From assembly GCA_013214355.1 (NCBI GenBank), contig JABSSL010000042.1, forward strand, positions 1-63,809: a stretch of 63,809 bases of DNA. The letters are read 5' to 3'. The position numbers were made by a program, and so were the translations under genes. Below are positions 20,407 through 29,342 of the stretch, piece after piece. The stretch's first letter is position 1, and each line of letters begins with the position of its first letter. The notes under the pieces were generated by a model. That model was not told where the DNA came from. It did not search any database and was given only the letters and a program-made list of their open reading frames with translations. This DNA comes from Saprospiraceae bacterium (lineage in GTDB: Bacteria > Bacteroidota > Bacteroidia > Chitinophagales > Saprospiraceae).

Positions 20407-20808
20407 TTAATTGTTGATTTCCAACCTTCTCTGTTCGAGATTGTCGATTTTCAGTCTGATTATGGTAGCTAAAGTCGAAGCCTTCTGTTTGGCTTGTGTA
20501 GCTATATTCCCTGCAAAAAGGTCATTGACCGTTTCGTTGAAAATTTCTAGCCATTTGCTAAAGTGACTTGCGTTCAATCTATGTTGATGATGTACCTCCA
20601 AGTGCGCTTCTACCGTATCTCCCTTATAGACTCCGGCTTGAAACAGGGTACTGTCCCAAAAATCTATCAGCTTATCTAGGTGAGCTAGCATGTCCACCTC
20701 CATCACTTCCAAGAAGATGTGTTTGAAATCTTCTTCTTTGAGCAAGCGTTCGTAAAAGGAGATTACAAGCTTGCGGATGTCTGCTCGATCTTGAATATCG
20801 CTTTTCAT
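20407..20808 (-). CDS. group III truncated haemoglobin
   Basis: A 133-residue globin of the short 2/2 fold. Seen are FYERLL near residue 18 (Tyr of helix B), LDKLIDFWDSTLF (helix E), a His-rich stretch HHQH that should contain the proximal haem ligand, HFSKWLEIF with the group III helix-G Trp, and a C-terminal helix. Group III globins bind O2 and NO. Packed 2 bases after hypE and 1 base before the NHL gene, it is clearly part of the hydrogenase maturation operon. Oxygen scavenging, oxygen or NO sensing, or haem-based electron exchange with the propeller are possible roles; none is shown. Confidence 0.85.
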   Translation of the reverse strand: MKSDIQDRADIRKLVISFYERLLKEEDFKHIFLEVMEVDMLAHLDKLIDFWDSTLFQAGVYKGDTVEAHLEVHHQHRLNASHFSKWLEIFNETVNDLFAGNIATQAKQKASTLATIIRLKIDNLEQRRLEINN

Positions 20809-20810
20809 AT

Positions 20811-21884
20811 CTAACAGATTCTTGGCAGTTGCTCGCCAACCAACATATTGACTACTCTTCTACCTCCAATCTCACTTGTCAAAACCACCTGTCGTGAATG
20901 ATCTGATACCACCTCTCCGATAATCGATGCATGTTGGCTTCCTGCTTGTCCGCGTAGTTGGTCTCGAACCTTTTCCGCACACTCGGCTTCCACAATAGCG
21001 ATGAAGATGCCCTCGTTGGCTACGTAGAGGGGATCCAAGCCCAGCAGGGAGCAGGCCCCATAAACTTGTTCATCAACGGGAATATCCTTTTGTCGAATAT
21101 CAATCCCCAAAGAGGTATCTCTGGCGATTTCAGTCAACACCGTTCCAACACCCCCTCTGGTCGGATCCCGTAGTAAATGAATCTGGTCTCCAAATTCATC
21201 CAGAAGATCTCGTACAATATGGTTTAGGTTCCGAGTATCACTCTCAATGGTCGTTTCAAACTCTAGGCCTTCCCGCACCGACATAATGGCCATCCCATGG
21301 GTAGCTAGATTATCGCTAACGATTATCTTATCACCCACTTTTACTCGTGAGATATCAATGGCCGCACTGGGATGCAGTTGACCAATCCCGGTAGTATTGA
21401 TGAAGATCTTATCTCCTTTTCCTCGCTCTACTACTTTTGTATCCCCCGTCACCACCTGTACGCCAGCTTCCTCACAGGCAAACTTGATCGCTACCAGCAC
21501 ATCCCAAAAGGCTTGCATCGGTAATCCTTCTTCCAAAATGAAGCTCAAGGAGAGGTATTGAGGAATAGCCCCACACATCGCCAAATCATTCACTGTCCCA
21601 TTCACTGCTAACTCACCGATATTACCTCCTGGAAAGAAGATAGGAGAGATGACAAAGCTGTCAGTCGTAAAGGCCGTTTTGCCCTGCAATTCCAGAGTCG
21701 CACCATCATGACGCTGGTCCAACAGATCATTCTTTAATAGATCAAATACGCCGCTATCTAATAGCCTATTGGTAAGCAAACCTCCACTTCCATGCCCCAA
21801 CGTAATCATATCGAAGTCTAACTTCGGCATGGGACAGGACAGTTGCATCTTAATCTTCTTCTCTTTCTGACTGAGTACGCTCAT
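20811..21884 (-). CDS. hypE: HypE carbamoyl-phosphate dehydratase / cyanide-transfer protein
   Basis: A 357-residue PurM-like ATPase with the family features GHGSGGLLTNRLL near residue 30, TTDSFVISPIFFPGGNIGELAVNGTVNDLAM-type core (read in parts) and GDTKVVERGKGD. The C-terminus PRIC ends in the Cys that carries the thiocarbamate/thiocyanate. It accepts the carbamoyl group from HypF, dehydrates it and gives CN- to iron on HypC-HypD. A structured 159-bp repeat separates it from hypX upstream. The open frame starts at 21884; the ATG for MQLSCPMPKL 36 bases in is an alternative start. Confidence 0.96.
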   Translation of the reverse strand: MSVLSQKEKKIKMQLSCPMPKLDFDMITLGHGSGGLLTNRLLDSGVFDLLKNDLLDQRHDGATLELQGKTAFTTDSFVISPIFFPGGNIGELAVNGTVNDLAMCGAIPQYLSLSFILEEGLPMQAFWDVLVAIKFACEEAGVQVVTGDTKVVERGKGDKIFINTTGIGQLHPSAAIDISRVKVGDKIIVSDNLATHGMAIMSVREGLEFETTIESDTRNLNHIVRDLLDEFGDQIHLLRDPTRGGVGTVLTEIARDTSLGIDIRQKDIPVDEQVYGACSLLGLDPLYVANEGIFIAIVEAECAEKVRDQLRGQAGSQHASIIGEVVSDHSRQVVLTSEIGGRRVVNMLVGEQLPRIC

Positions 21885-21900
21885 GAATCATTATTTATGG

Positions 21901-22059
21901 TTCTCCGACAGTTTTTGTGTTTGTAGTCAACTAATCCCGACGACACTGTCGGGATGATCAACGCTTTCCCGATAACAAGCGTAGGAACGCTTATGAGCTG
22001 CATTTTAAGCTGCCTGTCTAGCTGTATAGCCAGATAGAACCACAAAAATTGTCGGAGAA
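21901..22059. repeat. MITE-like structured element between hypX and hypE
   Basis: TTCTCCGACAGTTTTTGTG at 21901-21919 is an inverted copy of 22041-22059 with one mismatch. Between them are a hairpin ATCCCGAC/GTCGGGAT (21934-21941/21948-21955), a second one AAGCGT/ACGCTT (~21978-21993), and a stretch TGCCTGTCTAGC...CAGATAGA (22011-22038) shared with the dispersed intergenic repeats at 45.9-46.3 kb. No protein is encoded. No convincing target-site duplication was found. It fills the only sizeable gap in an otherwise tightly packed operon. Confidence 0.65.
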
Positions 22060-22061
22060 AG

Positions 22062-23804
22062 TCATTTGTATTCAATAGATTCCCACTTTCTACGTCGATA
22101 GATTTTTCTTCGGCTACTATACCAATCGCGATCTTTAACCGATTGGTTCTGTTCGGGATCATAGATCTTATGTACGAAATGAAATCGTTTTTCTGCAAAT
22201 CCCTGGTCATCTTCATAGAAGTTTGACCACATACGTTGCAGTTCTTCTTCTCGATATTTGGCTAGGGGTTTAACGCGTTCATCTTTTTTCCGTTGGAAAG
22301 TCTTGGCAAGAAGTAGCTTGTCAAAATAGGGTAGGGCAGCGATTTCTTGCGCGAGCTCTCGAACTTGTCTTCGAAACTCCACAGCCGTTTCAGCAAAAAC
22401 ATCATCAAGTAAACCGATCTCTTTGGCCATAGCTGTCCCCCATGGCAAGCACTGTTCCGTAAAATGTGTCGCCTTTTCAATCCCAATTCTTTTGGGCAAC
22501 AGATAGGTCCAGTATTCCGAGCCATACAGCCCCATATTTTTAGTATGGGGGTTCAGCACAACACCCTTTCTAGCGACCACCTTATCGCCAGCCAATGCGA
22601 AAGCCACCCCTCCGGCTCCAGCATTGCCTTGTAGAGCCGTCATTATATAGTGATTCGGGGACTGGATAATTTCTAAGATGAGATCATCGATCGCTTGAAT
22701 GTTTGCCCAGGCTTCATCATTTGAGTATTCAGCATATTCAATCTGATTGAGATCAATTCCATTTGACCACACATCCACTCCTCCCATCAATACCAGCATC
22801 TTTATGGGACGGCGCTTTGCCTCAGCAATCGTTTCGCGCAAACGGGTACACTGATCGGTATCCATGGCTCCATTGTAAAAGTCAAAATGGAGGTATCCAA
22901 TTTCTCCTTCCTGCTCATATCGAATTTCCCGGAAGGTCGATTTAGCCTTCGTCTCAAATGGACTTAGCTCAAGATTGGGAAGCGCTTCTGCCTCCGGTCC
23001 GAGGGCAAAGGTTGCGGGCAGTTTTATAGCTCCTTCTTCGGAAGACTTCAGATGTGTAAGCCAAATGGCTTGTTCACCGGTGGCTATACAAATGGCCTTG
23101 TCTCGCCGCGCTAGCACCTTGCCAGGCTGGCCTTGCATTTCCGCTTCCAAATGTCCTCCGAAAGCATAATACTCAGCCCCAAAGAGTTCGATTAACACAC
23201 CCGGAGCGCTGTCCGCAGCACGGATCTTCCGGAGAATATGGCTAGCTTTCTCTTCCCAAGAGAACTGGAAGTCGGTTTGACGTATACTTCGGTTCCATTG
23301 TCCCCTTACGGCTGGATTGGCGTACTCCAAGGGGGTAGGGCAGAAGCTGGGATTTGTTTTGTGGTCGATTGCTTCCAACAAGCCCTTCATAGCAGCCTGC
23401 GCTACCTCATGGCGATAGAGATTGGCTTTGCTAGTATCCCGCATCGGAAAGTTGTGAGATGCCCAAATATCTCCGGCATCCATTTTCTCCGCCGCCTCCA
23501 ATATCGTCACGCCCCATTCCTTTTCTTGATTCAAGATGGCCCAATCCAATGATGAAGCTCCTCGATCTCCTACGATTCCCGGGTGGATGATTAGACACAA
23601 ATGATTCCGCCAGATGCTTTCCGGTATCTTGGCTTTTAGGAATGGAGCCACAATTAAGTTGGGTTGGAATTCCTCCACCGCTGTCAGCATAACGACCTCA
23701 TTGGAAGCAATCTGCACCTTGACTTGATGATCAAGGCGATCCAGCTCAAGCCAGGCGCGTTGAGCCATGCCGTTAAAGGCTGTGGTTAGGAACAGTATTT
23801 TCAT
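22062..23804 (-). CDS. hypX: HypX/HoxX, CO-ligand synthesis protein (formyltransferase + enoyl-CoA hydratase-like)
   Basis: A 580-residue two-domain protein. The first ~250 residues are a formyl-transferase-like domain with the HypX signature IIHPGIVGDRGASSLDWAI. Residues ~270-540 are crotonase-like (VLMGGVDVWSNGIDLNQIE, QGNAGAGGVAFALAGD, NMGLYGSEYWTYLLP). HypX makes CO for the Fe(CN)2CO centre from a formyl-folate unit through formyl-CoA, and is typical of hydrogenases matured in air. I start it at ATG 23804, which overlaps the hypD stop as ATGA. The open frame extends to 23861 but the extra residues are not family-like. Confidence 0.95.
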   Translation of the reverse strand: MKILFLTTAFNGMAQRAWLELDRLDHQVKVQIASNEVVMLTAVEEFQPNLIVAPFLKAKIPESIWRNHLCLIIHPGIVGDRGASSLDWAILNQEKEWGVTILEAAEKMDAGDIWASHNFPMRDTSKANLYRHEVAQAAMKGLLEAIDHKTNPSFCPTPLEYANPAVRGQWNRSIRQTDFQFSWEEKASHILRKIRAADSAPGVLIELFGAEYYAFGGHLEAEMQGQPGKVLARRDKAICIATGEQAIWLTHLKSSEEGAIKLPATFALGPEAEALPNLELSPFETKAKSTFREIRYEQEGEIGYLHFDFYNGAMDTDQCTRLRETIAEAKRRPIKMLVLMGGVDVWSNGIDLNQIEYAEYSNDEAWANIQAIDDLILEIIQSPNHYIMTALQGNAGAGGVAFALAGDKVVARKGVVLNPHTKNMGLYGSEYWTYLLPKRIGIEKATHFTEQCLPWGTAMAKEIGLLDDVFAETAVEFRRQVRELAQEIAALPYFDKLLLAKTFQRKKDERVKPLAKYREEELQRMWSNFYEDDQGFAEKRFHFVHKIYDPEQNQSVKDRDWYSSRRKIYRRRKWESIEYK

Positions 23805-24913
23805 ACAGTCTGCTCTTCCAACTGGTTGATCATCCCAGAAAAATGGTAATAGGCTGCGCAAGCCCCTTCGGAACTAACCATGGGTGCTCCCAGTGGGTTT
23901 TCAGGTTTGCATTTGGTACCAAAATTGGGGCACTGGAACGGCTTCTTAATGCCTTTCATGATTTCTCCAGCAATGCATTCTTCGTTTTCTGGTGCCTCGG
24001 GGATATTCACATTAAACTTCCTCTTGGCGTCAAATTCAGCATATTTCTCTTTCACTTCATAACCGCTCATGGGTATCACTTCCATCCCACGCCATAGTCG
24101 ATCCGTCACCTCAAAAACTTCATAGATCGTATCCTGTGCCATGGGATTCCCCATTTCTTTCACCATCCGCGAATATTGATTCTCCACTTTAGCCTCTCCC
24201 TTTTCCAGTTGCTTAACGGTCATCAATATCCCTTGTAAGAGATCCACCGGTTCAAAACCAGTAATGACAACTGGAACTTTGAAGCGTTCTACCAAAGGAT
24301 AGTATTCTAGCGTCCCCATAATCGTGCAAACATGGCCAGCGGCTAGGAAGGCCTGGATGTGGCTTTCCTCATCCTCCATCACCGCCTCGATGGCGGGTGG
24401 AACCAAAACGTGAGAAGCCAGAATGGAGTAATTCTTCAAGCCCAAACGGTGAGCATGGACAACTGAGAGGGCATTCGCTGGGGCGGTCGTTTCAAACCCC
24501 ACAGCAAAGAAAACAACCTGTCGATCCGGGTTTTGCTGAGCAATATTTACTGCCTCTAGCGGCGAATACAGGATTCTAATATCTGCGCCATTCGCTTTTA
24601 CTTCTAGGAGGCTCTTTTCCGATCCTGGCACCCGTAGCATATCCCCATAGGAGCACAGAATCACATCCTTCTCCTCCGCTAGGTAAACTGCTTTATCAAT
24701 TAAATGAAGAGGAGTAACACATACCGGACACCCTGGCCCGTGTACCATATTGATCTCCTTGGGCAACATATTCAGAATGCCGTTCTTCACGAGGCTATGG
24801 GTTTGCCCGCCGCAAACTTCCATGATCGTCCAGGGACGTGTGACCGACTGCTGGATTCCTTCTAAGTATCGTTTGGCGAGATCTGGATCTCTATATTCTG
24901 TTAAAAATTTCAT
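23801..24913 (-). CDS. hypD: HypD hydrogenase Fe(CN)2CO assembly scaffold
   Basis: A 370-residue protein with all HypD landmarks: CGGQTHSLVKNGI near residue 35, GPGCPVCVTP near 66, CSYGDMLRVPGS, FFAVGFETTAPANA, and the C-terminal cysteine region for the [4Fe-4S] cluster (CPNFGTKCKPENPLGAPMVSSEGAC, read in two parts). With HypC it holds iron while cyanide and CO are added. It starts 49 bases after hypC and overlaps hypX by 4 bases. Confidence 0.97.
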   Translation of the reverse strand: MKFLTEYRDPDLAKRYLEGIQQSVTRPWTIMEVCGGQTHSLVKNGILNMLPKEINMVHGPGCPVCVTPLHLIDKAVYLAEEKDVILCSYGDMLRVPGSEKSLLEVKANGADIRILYSPLEAVNIAQQNPDRQVVFFAVGFETTAPANALSVVHAHRLGLKNYSILASHVLVPPAIEAVMEDEESHIQAFLAAGHVCTIMGTLEYYPLVERFKVPVVITGFEPVDLLQGILMTVKQLEKGEAKVENQYSRMVKEMGNPMAQDTIYEVFEVTDRLWRGMEVIPMSGYEVKEKYAEFDAKRKFNVNIPEAPENEECIAGEIMKGIKKPFQCPNFGTKCKPENPLGAPMVSSEGACAAYYHFSGMINQLEEQTV

Positions 24914-24962
24914 GGCAATGTTTTAGGTCTGAGAACATTTGGATTTCAGTGTATAGCCAACA

Positions 24963-25250
24963 CTAATCGGTATACTCTTTCTTATCCGGGAGGAAATCAG
25001 AGATGTTCAGTTCTTCCTCTACCTCTCCCATTTCTTCGAGATACTGAAAGGTCTTCTTGGCTTCTACCTCGTCAACCACACTGATGGCTACGCCCACATG
25101 CACTAGCACATAATCCTCCACCTTCGCCTGTGGGACCATCTCTAAACTGGCCTCTTTGATAATGCCTCCGAAGGAGACTTTTGCCATTCGCACCAATCCA
25201 TCAAATTTAGATTCAATGGACTTGATTTTACCTGGAATCGCTAAGCACAT
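24963..25250 (-). CDS. hypC: HypC hydrogenase assembly chaperone
   Basis: A 95-residue protein starting MCLAIPGKI, with the essential Cys2 that binds iron and the large subunit, and the core DYVLVHVGVAISVVDE. The C-terminal tail is acidic and a little longer than in E. coli. It overlaps the 3' end of hypF by 23 bases and precedes hypD, the usual FCD order of aerobic hyp operons. Confidence 0.96.
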   Translation of the reverse strand: MCLAIPGKIKSIESKFDGLVRMAKVSFGGIIKEASLEMVPQAKVEDYVLVHVGVAISVVDEVEAKKTFQYLEEMGEVEEELNISDFLPDKKEYTD

Positions 25251-27573
25251 GATCGTTTGTTTTATTGTTTGTTTTACTGTTTGTTATTGCTTGCTTATGT
25301 TTTTCGATCTGATAGCAGACTACTTGCCCAAAAGAGATATTCTCATCATTGGGAGACAGTTCCTGATGGAAAAAGAGCTCAAAATCATGGCTCATATGAT
25401 GATGTATCAGATCTACTAGAATGCTATTCTGAAACACGCCGCCGCTAAAGGCTAGCTTTCTGATGTTCAGTCTTTCGGCTACGGATCGGATTAGAAGCGC
25501 TAAGGAAGAATGGAATGTAGCCGCTATAAATTCTATCGGCTTTCCAGCTTGAATATCCTCAATAATTCTACTCATCAGCGAATGGGTAGGAAGCTCGGAG
25601 GTGATTAAAGACTGATCAAAATATGATCCTACCGCATCTAGGCCCGAAGTTTTGAAAAACCGCTTCGCTGCTGCTTCCAATCGCATGGCTGCTTCTCCCT
25701 CATAGCTCTGAATGTCCAAGAACCCCAGTAAGGAGGCAACCGCGTCAAATATGCGGCCCAGGCTAGAAGTCTGTAACGCCTTGCCTTTGGTCAACAACTT
25801 GGAATAGAGTGTCCATTCTTGTTCACTGAATTTTTCGCGTAATAACGCCTTTGCCTCATCAATACCCCAGCAAACAGATAGGGCAGAAATACGAGGTTCT
25901 CGAGGCATTTTGTCTCCTAGGATAAAGTCAAAATACGCAAAGTGATGACTACGCTTAAATTCGTAGTTCTCATAAACGAAGAACTCACCCCCCCAAATCT
26001 GTTGATCCAATCCTAAACCAGTACCGTCCCAAATCAGGCCTAATATCCGCTCCTTCGTATGCACCAGATTGTGTTCTCCCAAAACCGCTCCAAAGTGCGC
26101 TTGATGATGCTGTACAGGGTACACCAATGCCCCATATTCAACTGCCAATTCCTTTCCGATCTGAGCAGAAGGGTAGGCCGGATGTTGATCGATCAAGATA
26201 ACTTCTGGCTTAGTACGAAACAGTTTTAGGAAGTGCTCGATAGTATCTTGGTAACGTAACTGCGCATCAAAATGCTCTAAATCACCGAGATACTGACTTA
26301 CATAAAGATTACCCGATTTCAACAGGCTGAAGGTGCTTTTGAGCATTGCTCCCATTGCCAAGAGTTGTTCATCAGGGAGATCTAATGCCGGATTTATGTA
26401 GGTCGGAGCCAAGCCCCTAGACCGCCGTAAGATGATCCTTTGCCGATGAAAAGGGGTATGTGTTACGACACTATCATCTTGGGGAATTACGATCTCTCGA
26501 TTATTCACCAAGACTAAATCAGCAATACCAGCTAAATCCTTGATTGCCTTATCATCCTGATATACAATCGGTGAGTTGCTAAGATTACCACTAGTAGCTA
26601 CAATCGCTCGGCCAAATCGCTGGAGAAAGCATTCAAATAGTGGGGCATAAGGTATCATCACCCCCACCTGCTCCAACCCTGGGGTTACCCCCTTGAACGC
26701 GGGCGTAGCCGAGGATTTATCTAGTAGCACAATCGGAGCAATTGGACTATCCAAAGTCTCCCATAGTTCCTTATCGATGTTGAAGTCCCGAGCTAACTTC
26801 TCCCTTGGGTACATTATCGCAAAAGGTTTGCTAGGCCGATGTTTTCGATCACGCAACAGGGCTATGGTCGACTCATTCGTAGCATCACAGGTTAGCAAAT
26901 ACCCCCCAATACCTTTGATAGCCACAATCTTACCTGCCTCCCATGCCTGTGAAACATAGTCAAGAATCTCTTTTGTTTTCTGACTAATTTCTTTACGTTT
27001 TACATCATACAAGGTCAGTAAAATGCTGCAGTCTGGATCGGAATTAGTCTGTGAGTAATAGCGTCGATCCAAGGGATCGTCATACTCCGCCTGACAGCTC
27101 GGACACATTTCAAAGGGAGCCATGGTGGTGTTAACCCGATCGTAAGGAAGCATTTTGATAATAGAAAAGCGTGGCCCGCAATTCGTACAGGTCGTAAAAG
27201 GATAATCGTACCGACGATCCTCTTTTGTTCTAAGCTCTTCGCGACAAGCAGAGCACAAAGCAAAATCGGGCGTAAGTAGTAGGTTAGGTGTTGCCGTAGT
27301 CTCACTGTGAACGATTTCAAATTGCGTGAAAGAGCGTCTAGTCTCTTCGTTCAAATGCAGGGCCGTAATCCTACTTAAGCTTGGAGCTGTTGCCAAAATC
27401 TTGTCTTTCAACGCTAGGGCTTCAGATTGCTCTGCATTGAAAACAATATGCACTCCATCAGTAGTATTATTGACCCACCCCTTCAGTCCTAGCTTGTTCG
27501 CTAGACCGAAAATAAAGGGACGAAAACCTACTCCTTGTACTTGGCCTTCAATATGGATGTGCCAGGTGTTCAT
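25228..27573 (-). CDS. hypF: HypF carbamoyltransferase
   Basis: A 781-residue protein. It has an acylphosphatase domain (HIHIEGQVQGVGFRPF at the N-terminus) and zinc-finger cysteines (CSACREEL, CTNCGPRF, CPSCQAEYDDP). A YrdC-like domain (AIKGIGGYLLTCDA, KPFAIMY) and a Kae1-like C-terminal domain (PVQHHQAHFGAVLGE, LAFSGGVFQNSIL) follow. It makes thiocarbamate on HypE from carbamoyl phosphate. The ATG at 27573 shares bases with the hypB stop (TAATG). The frame extends to 27630 but the family begins at this ATG. The last codons are a simple TTGTTT-rich repeat (25255-25285) giving an Asn/Lys/Thr-rich tail. Confidence 0.96.
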   Translation of the reverse strand: MNTWHIHIEGQVQGVGFRPFIFGLANKLGLKGWVNNTTDGVHIVFNAEQSEALALKDKILATAPSLSRITALHLNEETRRSFTQFEIVHSETTATPNLLLTPDFALCSACREELRTKEDRRYDYPFTTCTNCGPRFSIIKMLPYDRVNTTMAPFEMCPSCQAEYDDPLDRRYYSQTNSDPDCSILLTLYDVKRKEISQKTKEILDYVSQAWEAGKIVAIKGIGGYLLTCDATNESTIALLRDRKHRPSKPFAIMYPREKLARDFNIDKELWETLDSPIAPIVLLDKSSATPAFKGVTPGLEQVGVMIPYAPLFECFLQRFGRAIVATSGNLSNSPIVYQDDKAIKDLAGIADLVLVNNREIVIPQDDSVVTHTPFHRQRIILRRSRGLAPTYINPALDLPDEQLLAMGAMLKSTFSLLKSGNLYVSQYLGDLEHFDAQLRYQDTIEHFLKLFRTKPEVILIDQHPAYPSAQIGKELAVEYGALVYPVQHHQAHFGAVLGEHNLVHTKERILGLIWDGTGLGLDQQIWGGEFFVYENYEFKRSHHFAYFDFILGDKMPREPRISALSVCWGIDEAKALLREKFSEQEWTLYSKLLTKGKALQTSSLGRIFDAVASLLGFLDIQSYEGEAAMRLEAAAKRFFKTSGLDAVGSYFDQSLITSELPTHSLMSRIIEDIQAGKPIEFIAATFHSSLALLIRSVAERLNIRKLAFSGGVFQNSILVDLIHHHMSHDFELFFHQELSPNDENISFGQVVCYQIEKHKQAITNSKTNNKTNDHVLSDSR

Positions 27574-28295
27574 TACACGGCTGCTTCCTGCTTGGCGCCT
27601 TGTTTTTCCTTTACTTTTTCCAATAGCCAATTACACCATTCATCAATACCTACATCTTTGGTACTAGACACTTCCATAACCTTGATATTAGGATTGATAT
27701 CTCTGGCGTCTGCTACTACTGCATCAACAGAAAAGGGTAGATGCTCCACCAGATCCACCTTGGAGACCAGCATCATTTCACTGGTTAAAAACATGCGAGG
27801 GTACTTTTTAGGCTTATCATCACCCTCCGTCGTAGCAATCAAGGTGATCCGATAATCTTCCCCTAAGTCGAAGGAGGCCGGGCACACTAAGTTCCCTACA
27901 TTTTCAATGATTAGCAATTCTACCCCCTCTAAATCTAGGTTTTCCATTGCCTGCCATACCATTTGGGCCTCTAGGTGGCAAATACCTCCAGTGACAATCT
28001 GCAGCGCATCGGCTCCAGCTTCACGAAGTCGCTCTGCATCTCGTTCCGTTTCTAAATCTCCTACTAGGATCTTCATCTTCACCTTATCTCCAATCCTTCT
28101 AGCCGTTTCCTGCAAAAGGGTAGTCTTTCCACTTCCTGGCGAAGAAGTTATATTGAGGACCACAGTATTTTGCTCGGCCATCCGCTTACGTATACTTTCA
28201 GCCACAAAATCATTGGCTTTGAGCAAGTGCATAGTGGTGTTATCACAGGTTACCGTGCCTCGGGCAGCCCTATTTGATTTCTGTACTTTGTCCAT
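27573..28295 (-). CDS. hypB: HypB nickel-insertion GTPase
   Basis: A 240-residue GTPase with P-loop SSPGSGKTTL (51-60), KMKILVGDLETERDAERL, and the metal-site Cys/His region GGICHLEAQMVWQAM. Switch/guanine motifs (ENVGNLVCPASFDLGEDY, LVSKVDLVEHLPF) follow. With HypA it delivers nickel to the large subunit. There is no long His-rich N-terminal tail, so it should not store nickel. It is the first gene of the run hypB-F-C-D-X-E-globin-NHL-permease. The palindromic operator-like site at 28423-28440 lies 128 bases upstream. Confidence 0.96.
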   Translation of the reverse strand: MDKVQKSNRAARGTVTCDNTTMHLLKANDFVAESIRKRMAEQNTVVLNITSSPGSGKTTLLQETARRIGDKVKMKILVGDLETERDAERLREAGADALQIVTGGICHLEAQMVWQAMENLDLEGVELLIIENVGNLVCPASFDLGEDYRITLIATTEGDDKPKKYPRMFLTSEMMLVSKVDLVEHLPFSVDAVVADARDINPNIKVMEVSSTKDVGIDEWCNWLLEKVKEKQGAKQEAAV

Positions 28296-28422
28296 TTTGA
28301 ATCGCTTTTTTTACTAAAAATCTTTGTTTATAGCTTGGTACTATTTGTTGCAATTGAAGAAAAATAGCTGCAACAGCAGTAAGGTATGGAGTTGATCTGA
28401 ATTAGAAAAGAAACTCAAGAGT

Positions 28423-28440
28423 TTAGAAAACATTTTCTAA
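28423..28440. promoter_or_regulatory. TTAG-N10-CTAA palindrome upstream of hypB (putative TetR operator)
   Basis: TTAGAAAA-CA-TTTTCTAA is a perfect inverted repeat with 8-base arms, followed by TT as in the sites at 35223 and 37612. A half-site AATTAGAAAAG lies 21 bases away at 28400-28410. It sits in the 159-base gap between the membrane-protein gene and hypB. No clear TAnnTTTG promoter box was found for hypB, so the site is called from its identity with the other two copies. Confidence 0.65.
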
Positions 28441-28454
28441 TTCTTATCATCTCA

Positions 28455-29315
28455 TTAGGCCGGCCTTCTGGCACCTTCTTCCTGTAAAAAATAGTTAAAA
28501 ACGAAGGTCATCGCCAGCAAAAAGAGGGAAGCCACTATACCTAAAGCAGCATTGAGGTAAGGAGGGGCGGTGAGTGAAATACGAATGAGAACAGTAGTCA
28601 ATACGAAGGCGGAATAACGAAAAATCTTGGGGTATTCTAGGGTATACCTCAAGGCAATTAATACAATTAGAATATCGCTGAAGATCAATACGGTGTAAAA
28701 GGTATTGAACGAGCTGAGATAGCTTCCATTTTCAAAAAAAGACCACACGTCAAAAAGGCCAATAACAAGGAAGACGATCAGCAGCATAATGGCAACCAAC
28801 TTCTTGAAGTCTATAAATTGCTGATGTTCTTCCTGGCTTTCCGTGAGTCTAATCCGTTTCTGTGTCCGATAATACACCCCAATGACGATAAAGATGGCTA
28901 AACTCCCAAAGGCATCAGCGACCATCTTCAGTACCGGTCCATCGAGATTATTCCAGATGACAGGTTCTTCAAAGTGACTGAATTCCTTGAAAGCTGATCG
29001 GATTAAAATTAGGGATAGGATCTCTAATTGTTTACCTACAGATACTCCTACTGAATTGGGCAGGACAAAAATCAATGCCAATAACTCGGTCAATAATAAG
29101 AGTGTAAAGGCAAGCTCAACGGCAAAGAAATGATTGTGAATATTGTTTTCAAAGGGCAGCCAATGTCGCACCGCTAGTTCAGCGATGATCAAGCCCACGA
29201 GGAAAGCATAGACCAACAGACGACTGATCGTCTCATGGGTGTGATGCCGTTTCCAGTATACATCCAACTGATCATATACACGACTAGCGATCGGTAGTAC
29301 TAATCTTGATAGCAT
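28455..29315 (-). CDS. multi-pass membrane protein of the hydrogenase cluster, unknown function
   Basis: A 286-residue protein with about seven or eight hydrophobic helices (first near 32-48, last near 258-278) and no signal peptide. A charged, His-bearing N-terminus (YWKRHHTHETISR) precedes helix 1, and a hydrophilic loop around 150-168 carries KKRIRLTESQEEHQQ-type residues. No haem-binding CxxCH or obvious quinone motif was seen, although paired His residues near the membrane surface are present. It starts 27 bases after hypA. Group 2a hydrogenases are soluble, so this could be the membrane partner or a regulator; I do not recognise the family. Confidence 0.7.
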   Translation of the reverse strand: MLSRLVLPIASRVYDQLDVYWKRHHTHETISRLLVYAFLVGLIIAELAVRHWLPFENNIHNHFFAVELAFTLLLLTELLALIFVLPNSVGVSVGKQLEILSLILIRSAFKEFSHFEEPVIWNNLDGPVLKMVADAFGSLAIFIVIGVYYRTQKRIRLTESQEEHQQFIDFKKLVAIMLLIVFLVIGLFDVWSFFENGSYLSSFNTFYTVLIFSDILIVLIALRYTLEYPKIFRYSAFVLTTVLIRISLTAPPYLNAALGIVASLFLLAMTFVFNYFLQEEGARRPA

Positions 29316-29342
29316 AAATAGGGTAGGAGCAGCAGGTAAAAT

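Noticed and set aside
21881-22216. Minus-strand 111-codon ORF at the hypE-hypX junction
   Set aside because: It overlaps the 3' end of hypX in another frame and otherwise runs through the structured repeat, with no protein-like pattern.
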